From the NCBI RefSeq assembly GCF_008329715.1, contig NZ_VTSR01000004.1, positions 1 to 64,000 on the forward strand: 64,000 nucleotides of DNA, given 5' to 3'. Numbering within the stretch: the stretch's first letter is position 1; each line of letters opens with the position of its first letter. The stretch is from Gimesia chilikensis. Its GTDB lineage: Bacteria > Planctomycetota > Planctomycetia > Planctomycetales > Planctomycetaceae. The notes beneath the pieces are model-generated. The model was not told the DNA's origin, searched no databases, and worked only from the letters and a program-made list of their open reading frames with translations. Made by a program: the position numbers and the translations under genes. Shown here piece after piece: positions 54,881 to 63,693 of the stretch.

Positions 54881-55756
54881 GTGGAAGATGCCGTTCGTAA
54901 AGCAGCCGTCCTGATTGAAGCGTTAAGCTGGATTAGAAGATTTCGAGGACGCTACGTGGTCATCAAACTGGGGGGCAGTGCTCTCGAAGAAGAGGCCGCT
55001 GTCAAAAGTTTTTTGACCGATGTCATCTTCATGCGCACGGTGGGCATGTATCCGATCCTGGTACATGGTGGCGGAAAAGCGATCAGCCAGGCCATGAATG
55101 AAGCCGGCATCGAACCTCATTTCGTGAACGGACGGCGCTATACGGATGAGAAAACTCTGGAAATCGCGACCAGCGTCCTGGCGAACCAGATCAGTGAATC
55201 ACTGGCCCAGGAGATCCGCGCCCAGGGAGCCCAGGCGGAACCCCTGCATTTTGGCACCCGTAACTGTCTGCTGGGTGAGCAACTGACACTACAGGCCGAG
55301 GATGGCAGTCCCATTGACCTGGGACATGTGGGCTACGTCAATGATATCGATCAGGATCTGCTGGCTGAGGTTTGTCAGTCCGATGCGATTCCGGTGATTC
55401 CCTCGGTCGCCCTGGATGCTTCCGGACAGAAGCTGAATGTGAATGCAGACACGGCTGCCGCAGCCCTGGCCCGGATTCTCAAAGCGGAAAAGCTGGTCTT
55501 TCTCAGCGATGTACCAGGAATATTCCTGGATCGACACGATCCGGGGACACTGGTATCCCATCTGGAAACAGAACGCTGCCGGGCTCTGATTAAAGATGGC
55601 ACGATCGAATCCGGAATGGTTCCCAAGGTCGACGCCGCCCTGGAGGCCCTGGCCAGCGGTGTGGGCAAAGTGCACATAGTAGATGCCCGACTGCCCCACT
55701 CGATTCTGCTGGAAATTTATTCTGATAGAGGGATCGGAACGGAAATCGTTAAATAG
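54881..55756 (+). CDS. argB: Acetylglutamate kinase
   Basis: The second enzyme of arginine synthesis, phosphorylating N-acetylglutamate. The 291-residue product has [19 protein letters not shown] near 24-42 (ATP site), [15 protein letters not shown] near 56, the [16 protein letters not shown] segment near 78 and [17 protein letters not shown] near 185. I prefer the GTG at 54881: AAGGAATAAGG lies just upstream, and the family starts at this point ([15 protein letters not shown]). A start at 54848 or 54854 is possible. No other arg gene is nearby. Confidence 0.93.
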   Translation: MEDAVRKAAVLIEALSWIRRFRGRYVVIKLGGSALEEEAAVKSFLTDVIFMRTVGMYPILVHGGGKAISQAMNEAGIEPHFVNGRRYTDEKTLEIATSVLANQISESLAQEIRAQGAQAEPLHFGTRNCLLGEQLTLQAEDGSPIDLGHVGYVNDIDQDLLAEVCQSDAIPVIPSVALDASGQKLNVNADTAAAALARILKAEKLVFLSDVPGIFLDRHDPGTLVSHLETERCRALIKDGTIESGMVPKVDAALEALASGVGKVHIVDARLPHSILLEIYSDRGIGTEIVK

Positions 55757-55765
55757 CGTCTCGGT

Positions 55766-56260
55766 TCACTCATCCACTGATTCCAGAACTGGCTTGACCG
55801 CTTCGACCGGAGCGGTTGTCTCGAACTTGATTTCCGGATGGCGAATTCTGCCGCCCCAGTGAGCTGCCACGCTCCAGAAGCCTGCGAGAGCCAGGGTGCC
55901 GACAATGATGACCGTGCGTTGCCAGTGTGGGACAGTTTCTCCCTGAAAACCCTGGATCAGTGCATTGCCGACGACCATCGAAAGTACGACCATCGCCAGC
56001 AGACAGGAGCGAGCCAGGACCGCGTGAAATTCCACGGTTTCCTGATCCAACTGATACTGTTCTCCCAGCAGCTCGTATGCGGGGGGGCCTGAAAAGTAAG
56101 CCACGGTCGCCAGCAGGAGCACGGAGAGCAGCAGCCAGCAGCTGATTTTAAACAGTCGTTCATCACGAAAGTGGGCTGACAACAGGAACAGAATTAACAG
56201 CCCCCAGCAACCGACAACAGGAATATGGACTGTCATCAGATGAAGATGAGCTGCGTTCAT
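55766..56260 (-). CDS. Four-helix membrane protein, unknown function
   Basis: A 164-residue integral membrane protein with four helices (about 14-34, 38-58, 88-108, 118-138) and a His-containing N-terminus (MNAAHLHLMTVHIPVVG), reminiscent of DUF2231-type or cytochrome-associated membrane proteins with haem-ligand-like His, though no firm match is possible by eye. Its ATG overlaps the stop of the next upstream gene (ATGA), so the two are cotranslated and probably work together. Convergent with argB, 9 bases apart. Confidence 0.7.
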   Translation of the reverse strand: MNAAHLHLMTVHIPVVGCWGLLILFLLSAHFRDERLFKISCWLLLSVLLLATVAYFSGPPAYELLGEQYQLDQETVEFHAVLARSCLLAMVVLSMVVGNALIQGFQGETVPHWQRTVIIVGTLALAGFWSVAAHWGGRIRHPEIKFETTAPVEAVKPVLESVDE

Positions 56261-57222
56261 TTCCGACCTGTCTCAATCGCTTTGCTGGGATCGACGCCTT
56301 TATCGACCTGGCTGTAATCGAGTTCACTGCCCCCCATACTGTGCGGGATGAGATAACAGACCGTCATGACAATCGCTGCGGTAAACACGACGACGCGATG
56401 CAGAGCCGTGGTTTTCTTCTGGGGATTCAACCCGATCACTGAGCAGGCAAAGACCCAGGCCAGAAACATGAACAGCATTTTATTGTCGGTCCAGTCACCG
56501 CCGAGGGGGAACCCGGTCCAGTATTCACCGAAGGCATACTTTTGTACAAGAGGACCCAGGATCATCCCACCCACGGTCATACCGCACAGAGTAAGCCACG
56601 CCAGTTGTCGCATGTTGTAAGGGGCGAACAGGGCTGCCAGTCCGGTACGCATGCCAAGCAGAATCGAAAAAATCATCAGAGTCACATGCGGAATCAATAC
56701 CCCATCAGGGACGGGATCTTTAAAGCGGATGACGACGTTCGAATCCTGAGTCGGGGGAAACCGGCGTTCCTGGCCTTCCAGATTGGCCTCGATGTAGTAT
56801 TCGAGCTTACCTGCAGCCGGCTGTTTGGGCAGGGGGGCTTCCAGCTGATAACGCTTGTCTTTTTCGACAGCCTGCATCGGAACAGCCGTGAATTCGTCGT
56901 CGGTCCGAAAGCGTTTATAATACAGTGTGCCTGAGGGGGGCTGTTCCTGATTCTGCTCGACCGGCAGTTCCACCATTGCGTCGCTGGTCGATTCGTGGGT
57001 ACGGATCAATTTGGCGACGATGTCTCCCGTCACCTCAACTTTCATGGGATAGGTAGGGCCAGTTGCACGCTGGTAAATCATCGCAGAAGCGGCCAGAACA
57101 AATGCCAGGAACCAGAGTCCGGTCCGTTTGAGCAGTCGGATACTCTCTTGGGGAGGCAGCTCTTCTGTAACACCTTGATCTGTCTCGGGTTCGGGTTGAA
57201 CAGATTCCTGATTTTCTTCCAT
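56257..57222 (-). CDS. Membrane protein with periplasmic domain, unknown function
   Basis: A 321-residue protein: acidic N-terminus, membrane helix about 33-49 (GLWFLAFVLAASAMIYQ), a periplasmic beta-rich domain (about 55-175) and four C-terminal helices (about 176-195, 205-225, 245-265, 275-295) with motifs GTPLGGDWTDNK-like FPLGGDWTDNKM. Phrases such as GPLVQKYAFGEYW and DNKMLFMFLAW recall cytochrome-c-assembly and oxidase-type membrane proteins (similar phrases occur near haem exporters), but I cannot assign it. Coupled to the four-helix protein gene downstream. Confidence 0.7.
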   Translation of the reverse strand: MEENQESVQPEPETDQGVTEELPPQESIRLLKRTGLWFLAFVLAASAMIYQRATGPTYPMKVEVTGDIVAKLIRTHESTSDAMVELPVEQNQEQPPSGTLYYKRFRTDDEFTAVPMQAVEKDKRYQLEAPLPKQPAAGKLEYYIEANLEGQERRFPPTQDSNVVIRFKDPVPDGVLIPHVTLMIFSILLGMRTGLAALFAPYNMRQLAWLTLCGMTVGGMILGPLVQKYAFGEYWTGFPLGGDWTDNKMLFMFLAWVFACSVIGLNPQKKTTALHRVVVFTAAIVMTVCYLIPHSMGGSELDYSQVDKGVDPSKAIETGRK

Positions 57223-57400
57223 GGGAGTCCCTTTTTCTCAATCATTGTGAATCTTCTACTCGTAGTGTCTTATAAGCGGACCACGATTGCAATTCTATAC
57301 CGGGTCTCGGTACGATCAAAAATATAGAATTGTAACGATCCTGCCTGTTAACGTCTCACCTGTCAGAAATAGCCCGATACGACCTGCTGCGAAATCAAAT

Positions 57401-59377
57401 ATGTTCACGCGCGTTGCTCACTCCCCGTTTCTCTCTGCCCCTGACAGGAAACCGTTCCGGTTTGCTCGACTGCTCGGACTGATCTGCCTGACGCTGCTGT
57501 CGGGGCTCTGGTTTTCTGAGAAAGCCGAAGCGCATCCCATTTCGGTCAGCCAGGAAAACGTCTATGTCACGCGGGAAAAAGTGGTGATCTCGATGCAGAT
57601 TTATGTCGAGGATCTCTACTTCTTTCAAAAGCTGGAACCGGATAAAGAGAACATTGTCTCCCAGAAACAAATCAAAGAGGCGATCAAAAAGCACAAACAG
57701 TTTCTGCTGGATCGTCTGCTGGTGCGGGACATCAACGGTGAGCGGCTCAAGGGAAAAGTCGTCTCGGTCGACGATTCTTCGGTCTCCTCTAAAGGGGTGG
57801 CCATGAGTGACCTGATGGCCTTCACGCTGGATTTCCAGCTGGAGTATCCACTCAAAGAGCCCCCAGAGTTTTTGACGTTCAGCCAGCAACTCGTCGATTC
57901 AAATGCAGGCTTTCCTGCCATGGTTCAGTTTAATCTGAAGCAGGAAGGATCGGAGACTCCCTATTCCGTCTCAATGAAACCCCGCGAGCCCCAGACGATT
58001 CGCTTCAACTGGGATCACCCGCCGCTGGCTCCGGATGCCTCGGAGGAAGACTGGCAGAAGTGGTTGAAAGAACGTCGTGAAGAGACGCTGGGGATTACGA
58101 GTTATGGTACCGTTTACTCGTTTCTCTACATCGAGGATTTTGAAATCCGTCACGAAATTCTGATTCCGCTGGCGACGTTGGAGTCATTCTTCACACTGGA
58201 ACGCAAGGATGAAGATTTTCTGTCTGTCGCGGAACAGGAAGCATCGCGCGACACGATCGAGGAATTTTTTGCCAAAGCGAATCCGATCGAGATTGATGGA
58301 ATTGTCGTGAAGCCGGTGATCAGCCGCCTCGACTTTTACGGACTGGATTTCAAGGATTTCGCGAAACCGGTGGAGAAGAAGCGGGTCAGCGTTGCGAATG
58401 CCCGCGTAGGCATCATCTTGACATACAGTACCAAGGGGACTCCCGACAAAGTCAAGGTGACCTGGGATATGTTCAACCGCAGTGTGTGGAGCGTGGAATC
58501 TGTCTGCTTCGCATTCGACAAAGCTTACAAGCCGATCTTTTCCAAGCTGGAACGAAACAGCGAATTTGTGTGGACCAATCCGGGACGCAAAGTCAGCCTG
58601 GAGGTCAATCCGGTAGAAGTCGCTCTGCAGCCGCGGACACAGTGGTCGGTCTCGATGCTGACTGCAGGGGGATTATTTCTCTGCCTTCTTCTGGCATTAA
58701 GTTTGATCAGCCAACGTCAGAGGCGGAAATCGACTTATACCATGCTGGCCATTTTACTGGTGGTGAGTCTGCTCTGCTGGCCGGTCTCCCGTGTGACTTT
58801 TGCCAGTCCCCTGGAACCGGTTCCGCATGTGTCGGCAGAAAAAGCAGAAACGGTTTTCAAAACCCTGCACAAAAATATTTATCGCTCTTTTGACTATCAC
58901 ACCGAGAGCGATATCTACGATGCACTCGCCAAGAGTGCCGATGGTTCTTTTCTGGAGACACTTTATCGGCAGATTAACCAGAGCCTGAAAATGCAGGAGC
59001 AGGGGGGCGCGGTAGCGCGGGTAACCGACGTGCAATGGAAGACCATCGAACCCCAGGCAGGTACCACAGCAGATTCAACCCCGCCAGCTGATGAGCGTAG
59101 CTTCGCGGTTCAGTCGACCTGGACGGTCTCGGGCACTGTGGAGCACTGGGGGCACATCCATACCCGCACCAATCGCTATCAGGCCGTTTTCTATCTGCAA
59201 CCGGTGGAAGGAGTCTGGAAACTGACGGGCATGAATCTGCTCGATCAGGAACGTCTGCCGTTTGAAACCGGTTTGCGGGAAGTCAAGATCGAAGAAGTTA
59301 AGCCGGAACCTGAACCCGACAGAAAAAAATCGCGCAAAGGCAAGACTACTAAATCCTCGGATTCGAGTTCCTCATGA
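57401..59377 (+). CDS. Large exported membrane-anchored protein, first gene of ABC/ZnuA operon
   Basis: The 658-residue product has a signal peptide ending KAEA-HPISVS, so the mature protein probably begins with His, as CopC-like and other metal-binding exported proteins do. The ectodomain to about residue 410 is beta-rich and Lys/Glu-rich. Two adjacent membrane helices follow (about 416-436 and 448-464), then a second extracytoplasmic domain (about 475-625) and a Lys-rich tail. I chose the ATG at 57401; the frame is open to a TTG at 57287. The family is unknown. It overlaps the ABC ATPase by 4 bases. Confidence 0.8.
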   Translation: MFTRVAHSPFLSAPDRKPFRFARLLGLICLTLLSGLWFSEKAEAHPISVSQENVYVTREKVVISMQIYVEDLYFFQKLEPDKENIVSQKQIKEAIKKHKQFLLDRLLVRDINGERLKGKVVSVDDSSVSSKGVAMSDLMAFTLDFQLEYPLKEPPEFLTFSQQLVDSNAGFPAMVQFNLKQEGSETPYSVSMKPREPQTIRFNWDHPPLAPDASEEDWQKWLKERREETLGITSYGTVYSFLYIEDFEIRHEILIPLATLESFFTLERKDEDFLSVAEQEASRDTIEEFFAKANPIEIDGIVVKPVISRLDFYGLDFKDFAKPVEKKRVSVANARVGIILTYSTKGTPDKVKVTWDMFNRSVWSVESVCFAFDKAYKPIFSKLERNSEFVWTNPGRKVSLEVNPVEVALQPRTQWSVSMLTAGGLFLCLLLALSLISQRQRRKSTYTMLAILLVVSLLCWPVSRVTFASPLEPVPHVSAEKAETVFKTLHKNIYRSFDYHTESDIYDALAKSADGSFLETLYRQINQSLKMQEQGGAVARVTDVQWKTIEPQAGTTADSTPPADERSFAVQSTWTVSGTVEHWGHIHTRTNRYQAVFYLQPVEGVWKLTGMNLLDQERLPFETGLREVKIEEVKPEPEPDRKKSRKGKTTKSSDSSSS

Positions 59378-60045
59378 TTCAGATCAGACAGCTCAAGTTT
59401 GGCTATCCGGAATCGAGTTTTCGGTTAAATATCCCTGAGCTGGAGATTCAGGATGCGGAAAAAGTCGCCGTCATTGGTCCCAGCGGCTGCGGCAAAACGA
59501 CCCTGTTGAATCTGATCTCCGGGATTCTGATTCCAGATCATGGTGAGTTGACCGCGGGTGATGTCGATTTGCGTACTCTTAATGACAGTCAGAGACGAGC
59601 CTATCGCATTTCTCAAATCGGCTTTGTCTTTCAGGAATTTGAGCTGATCGATTATCTCAATGTCCGGGAAAATATCCTGCTGCCTTATTATATCAATCAG
59701 ACTCTGAAGCTGGATGAAAGCGTGCAGGCACGGGCACGTGATTTGGCTGCCTCGATGCAGATCGAGCAGTACCTCAATTCACGCATTGATCAGATTTCCC
59801 AGGGAGAACGTCAGCGGGTTGCGATCTGCCGGGCACTGTTGACTCAACCTCAGATCCTGCTGGCCGATGAGCCGACCGGAAATCTGGATCCGGCCAACAA
59901 ACGCCTGATCCGGGATCTGCTGCTGGAGCATGCCACCCGGACCAACGCCATACTGATTATGGTGACTCATGATGATCGCCTGCTGGACGAGTTCGACCGG
60001 ACGATTGACATTGAGCGTTTTCATGAAATGGTGAAAACGGCATGA
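59374..60045 (+). CDS. ABC transporter ATP-binding protein (LolD/MacB type)
   Basis: A 223-residue ATPase with Walker A GPSGCGKTTLLNLISGI near 34, Q-loop FVFQEFELIDYL near 85, signature ISQGERQRVAICRALL near 140, Walker B ILLADEPTGNLDP near 162 and the H-loop IMVTHDDRLL. The signature reads ISQGE instead of LSGGE, a mild variation. Overlaps its neighbours by 4 bases on both sides, so the four genes form one translational unit. Confidence 0.92.
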   Translation: MIQIRQLKFGYPESSFRLNIPELEIQDAEKVAVIGPSGCGKTTLLNLISGILIPDHGELTAGDVDLRTLNDSQRRAYRISQIGFVFQEFELIDYLNVRENILLPYYINQTLKLDESVQARARDLAASMQIEQYLNSRIDQISQGERQRVAICRALLTQPQILLADEPTGNLDPANKRLIRDLLLEHATRTNAILIMVTHDDRLLDEFDRTIDIERFHEMVKTA

Positions 60046-61223
60046 ATGGGATTCTGCGTCTCACATTACGCTATCTGGCGTATAACAAACTCAAAACAGT
60101 CACATTGATTCTATGTGTGACGCTGGCGGTGCTGCTGCCGGTCCTGCTGCACTTCGCTGTCAGCTGGTTCGAGCAGGATCTGCACTCCCGCGCTATAGCC
60201 ACTCCTCTGGTGGCGGGTGTGAAAGGCAGCCGCTTCGATCTGGCTCTACAGAGCATGTATTTCAGTCGGGCAGATCTGGAACCGACTAATATGCAGGCCG
60301 TGGAAACCATTCAGGAATCGGGTTACGCCATGCCGATTCCGCTGGCAGTCCGGTTTACTGCGCAAGACGCACCAGTCGTGGGAACTTCGCTCGATTATTT
60401 CGAATTTCGAAAGCTGAAGTTAGCTCAAGGAACCAGCCTGAAACGACTCGGGGACTGTGTATTGGGCGCCAGCATCGCTGAGCGTTTGCAGTTGAAACCC
60501 GGCGACAGCCTGATGTCCGATCCGTTGAATGTGTTCGATCTGTCGGGGAATTACCCGTTGAAAATGCGGGTGGTGGGAGTGCTCGAGCGTGCCCATTCGC
60601 CAGATGACGAAGCTGTGTTTGTGGATTTGAAAACGGAATGGATCATTTCCGGAATCGGTCACGGCCATCAGACTATTAATGCAGAGACCAGCAAAGATCT
60701 GGTGCTCGGACAAAAGGACCAGCAGACTGTGGCTAATGCGGCGGTACCTCAATTCAATGAAGTGACCGATGAAAATCTGGCATCGTTTCACTTCCATGGG
60801 GACACTGGTACTTTCCCGGTATCGTCGATCATCGTGGTACCCAACGATGCCAAATCAGAGGTCCTGCTGCTGGGCATGTATGACTCTAAGGATGCCGATG
60901 TGCAGATGATTCGGCCTGTAGTAATTGTAGATGAACTGTTACAGGTTGTGTTTCGTGTTAAGCAGCTGTTTGACGTGAATACGTTCCTGGTTTCGTTCTC
61001 TGTGGGGCTGCTGCTGGTGCTGGTGTTTACGTTGTCCTTGCGTCTCCGTCGTCGCGAACGACAGACGATGTTTCAACTGGGCTGCAGTCGTTCGGTGATC
61101 TGGAAACTGCAACTGACCGAAGTGCTCTTGATTCTGGTCAGCAGTCTGGTTCTGGTGTTATGTATTACAGCTGTCGTGCGAGTGTATGCCGAACAGCTGC
61201 TGCGAATATGGATTATTGATTGA
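60042..61223 (+). CDS. FtsX-like ABC permease with three membrane helices
   Basis: A 393-residue type VII-like permease: helix 1 (about 15-38), an extracytoplasmic MacB-like domain (about 40-300), helix 2 (FLVSFSVGLLLVLVFTLSL, about 313-333), a cytoplasmic coupling segment RRERQTMFQLGCSRSVIWKL and helix 3 (LLILVSSLVLVLCITAVV, about 364-382). Ordinary FtsX/MacB proteins have a fourth helix after this; here the chain ends about 10 residues later. The coding frame is otherwise intact and the next gene follows closely, so this looks like a shortened form rather than an assembly error. Confidence 0.85.
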   Translation: MNGILRLTLRYLAYNKLKTVTLILCVTLAVLLPVLLHFAVSWFEQDLHSRAIATPLVAGVKGSRFDLALQSMYFSRADLEPTNMQAVETIQESGYAMPIPLAVRFTAQDAPVVGTSLDYFEFRKLKLAQGTSLKRLGDCVLGASIAERLQLKPGDSLMSDPLNVFDLSGNYPLKMRVVGVLERAHSPDDEAVFVDLKTEWIISGIGHGHQTINAETSKDLVLGQKDQQTVANAAVPQFNEVTDENLASFHFHGDTGTFPVSSIIVVPNDAKSEVLLLGMYDSKDADVQMIRPVVIVDELLQVVFRVKQLFDVNTFLVSFSVGLLLVLVFTLSLRLRRRERQTMFQLGCSRSVIWKLQLTEVLLILVSSLVLVLCITAVVRVYAEQLLRIWIID

Positions 61224-61228
61224 GTCTG

Positions 61229-62191
61229 ATGATGCGAAAATATGCCCTGTGGTTTGTACTGTCCCCACTGATATTGTTGTCTGCCTGTGAGTCAAAAGAG
61301 AGTTCGCCAACCGGGGAGACAGCAGCTGACGCACCCCCTGTCGTTGTGGTCGTCAATTACCCGCTGGAATTCATCGTGGACTCACTGGCTGGTTCGGAAG
61401 TCAAAGTTCTGAATCCAGTTCCCCCCGGCGCAGACCCCGAAACCTGGATTCCCGACGATGAAGTCGCAGAAACGATCCAGCGGGCAGAACTGATTATCAC
61501 GAATGGGGCTGATTTTGCTGACTGGGTGAAAAAGCTCTCTCTCCCACGATCGAAGGTTCTGAGGACATCGTTGTCACTCAAAGATGCGCTGGTGACAGTT
61601 CCTGATTTTGAAGTTCACAGTCATGGCACTGGAGGAGCACATTCCCATGCGGGTACTGTCGCGTTTTTCTGGCTCGATCCCAATCTGATGTACCGACAGG
61701 CGGAAGCCATCGCTCAACGACTGACAAAGTTGAACCCTGCTGACAAGCAGCAGATTGAGTCCCGACTACTCAAGTTCAAGGAATCGCTCGCGCCACTCAA
61801 TCAGCAGCTCGATCAGATGAAAGCCGATTATTCGGGACGGCACTGGTTTTCCCGGCGTCCCGTCTATCAATACTTGGCCCGGAGGTGCGGCTGGGAAATG
61901 TTTCACCTGCACTGGAAACTCGGGGCAGAGCCCACTGAAGGCGAGTGGGAACAGATGCAAACCCTTAAGAAGGAACATCAGATTTCAGGTGTCCTCTGGG
62001 AACGGTCCCCGGGTAAAGACCTGCGTGAGAAATTGGATGCGCAGGGCCTGAATTCATTCGTCCTCAACCCGCTGACCACAAAACCGGCAAAGGGAGATTA
62101 TCTCACCGTGATGCAGGAGCAGCTGTCACAACTGGCACAGTTTCTGAAATCAAATCAGCCGGTCTCCACCGAAGAAAAGAATCCCAAGTAA
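61229..62191 (+). CDS. ZnuA-like metal-binding lipoprotein
   Basis: A cluster A-I (ZnuA-type) solute-binding lipoprotein of about 320 residues. The lipobox is SPLILLSACES, the N-terminal lobe has VVVVVNYPLEFIVDSLAG and PPGADPETWIPDDE, a short His-rich loop HSHGTGGAHSHAG lies near 129-141 and the second lobe has GVLWERSPGKDL. Metal ligands in ZnuA are three His and an acidic residue; HSH-type loops hold zinc. The start is an ATG at 61229 (or 61232), because a TTG at 61220 lacks support. It follows the permease by 5 bases. Confidence 0.87.
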   Translation: MMRKYALWFVLSPLILLSACESKESSPTGETAADAPPVVVVVNYPLEFIVDSLAGSEVKVLNPVPPGADPETWIPDDEVAETIQRAELIITNGADFADWVKKLSLPRSKVLRTSLSLKDALVTVPDFEVHSHGTGGAHSHAGTVAFFWLDPNLMYRQAEAIAQRLTKLNPADKQQIESRLLKFKESLAPLNQQLDQMKADYSGRHWFSRRPVYQYLARRCGWEMFHLHWKLGAEPTEGEWEQMQTLKKEHQISGVLWERSPGKDLREKLDAQGLNSFVLNPLTTKPAKGDYLTVMQEQLSQLAQFLKSNQPVSTEEKNPK

Positions 62192-62467
62192 TTGGTATAT
62201 CTATGTTTTGAGACTGTACGAATTCTGCCTTTCTCAGAGGTCTCAGGACTCGTAAACCCGAAAACAGACGGGATCGGCCACCAGAACTTGATTGGGCCAA
62301 TTACTACGACTGCTGCATTTATACTGAATTTCTGTTTCCGGTTCGCTGGATTTCGGGTTGAGTTCAGTTGAGGGAGTAGGAAGTACCGATGTAAGGTATA
62401 TAATGTGGATAAATCACTGTTTTGAGATGATGGATCACGACCTGTTACGATAACCCGAAAGGTTTTA

Positions 62468-62707
62468 ATGATGCAAACAGCTTTACAGGTTTTGGACCGG
62501 GAATACCTCGAAGCCCGCTGTGCCCTGCTGGAACTGGCTGCGGCCCTGGATCGCGTTGATCGCGCTCACGATCATGAAGAAGCGGCCAACAATTTTCAGG
62601 ATTCCCGTCTGGACCAACTGAATCAGGCAATCAAGATCTTGAGCGAAGAAAGTCACCTGCCAAATCGATCGGAGCGTCTGCTGCTGCTTTTCTCCGACCT
62701 GGACTGA
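62468..62707 (+). CDS. Small hypothetical protein before the TatD-like gene
   Basis: A 79-residue, largely helical protein (LQVLDREYLEARCALLELAAALDRVDRAHD, in part REYLEARCALLELAAALDRV), ending in LPNRSERLLLLFSDLD. An AAAGG lies 9 bases upstream of the ATG pair. It is 57 bases before the TatD/EboB-like gene and probably cotranscribed. I do not recognise the family. Confidence 0.6.
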   Translation: MMQTALQVLDREYLEARCALLELAAALDRVDRAHDHEEAANNFQDSRLDQLNQAIKILSEESHLPNRSERLLLLFSDLD

Positions 62708-62764
62708 TTCTCCAACGTTCTTCCTCCCCGCCATTTAATGATCTAAATTTTCAGCGAGACGAAT

Positions 62765-63610
62765 ATGCAAATCATCCAACCTCATTATCATGCGATCGCC
62801 CGAACAGCCCAGGACTATGAACGGATGGCAATGTCCGGTGTCGTAGCCGTTGCTGAGCCTGCTTTCTGGGCCGGCTTTGACCGTCTGTATCCGGAAACCT
62901 TTGTGGATTACTTCCGCCAGATCAGTGAATTCGAACCAACCCGTGCCGCTGAATATGGCATTAAGCATTACTGCTGGGTTGCCGTGAATCCCAAGGAAGC
63001 TGAAAACCCGACATTGAGTCACGAAGTGCTCAAGCACATGCCGGAATTCTACGAAAAGCCGAACGTGCTGGGCGTGGGAGAAATCGGTTTCCATAAGACA
63101 ACCAAGAATGAAGAAGAGATCTTCGAAGCCCAGGTCGAGCAGGCGATCAAATATGATCAGCTGATTCTGATTCATACGCCTCACCTGCAGGACAAAGTCC
63201 GCGGAACCAAGCGGACCCTGGAAGTCCTGGCGCACATGAACGTCAATCCGGAACGGGTCTGGATCGACCATGTCGAAGAACACACAATCCGCGAACCGCT
63301 GGAAGCGGGCTACTGGGTCGGCTTCACTCTCTATCCTATTACCAAGTGCTCGCCCAAACGGGCCTGTGACATGCTCGAAATGTATGGTCACGAACGAATC
63401 CTGGTGAACTCCTCAGCTGACTGGGGACCCAGTGATCCCTTTACCCTGCAGCAGTGTGTCGTGCAGTACCGGGCACGCGGCTACTCGGTTCAGGATGCGA
63501 TCGAAATCTTCCACAACAATCCGGCGCGATTCCTGGGACAGAATCCCAAATTCGATATCAAGCCGATTCAACTGGAAACAATCGAAGAAGAAATTACAGA
63601 TATGGTCTAA
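62765..63610 (+). CDS. TatD-family metal-dependent hydrolase (EboB-like)
   Basis: A 281-residue amidohydrolase-fold protein. Possible metal ligands are the His of IQPHYHAIARTA near residues 4-15 (HxH-like), GEIGFHK near 112-118, LIHTPHLQDK and the VNSSADWGPSDP motif near 219. The GIKHYCWVAVNPKEAEN segment and the whole pattern match EboB, a TatD-like member of the ebo cluster, better than the DNA-repair TatD proteins. The ebo cluster role is transport of a small metabolite in some bacteria; no other ebo gene is visible here. Confidence 0.78.
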   Translation: MQIIQPHYHAIARTAQDYERMAMSGVVAVAEPAFWAGFDRLYPETFVDYFRQISEFEPTRAAEYGIKHYCWVAVNPKEAENPTLSHEVLKHMPEFYEKPNVLGVGEIGFHKTTKNEEEIFEAQVEQAIKYDQLILIHTPHLQDKVRGTKRTLEVLAHMNVNPERVWIDHVEEHTIREPLEAGYWVGFTLYPITKCSPKRACDMLEMYGHERILVNSSADWGPSDPFTLQQCVVQYRARGYSVQDAIEIFHNNPARFLGQNPKFDIKPIQLETIEEEITDMV

Positions 63611-63634
63611 AACGACCGGATCTCGGAAAGAAAT

Positions 63635-63668
63635 AAACAGGAGTCGGGTTCATGCTCGACTCCTGTTT
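63635..63668. terminator. Bidirectional terminator
   Basis: AAACAGGAGTCG (63635-63646) pairs perfectly with CGACTCCTGTTT (63657-63668), 12 bp, 10-base loop. It is followed by a T on the plus strand and by TATTTCTTT on the minus strand. It lies between convergent genes. Confidence 0.75.
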
Positions 63669-63693
63669 TGCTGCGCGGATCTCAGAATCGCGC

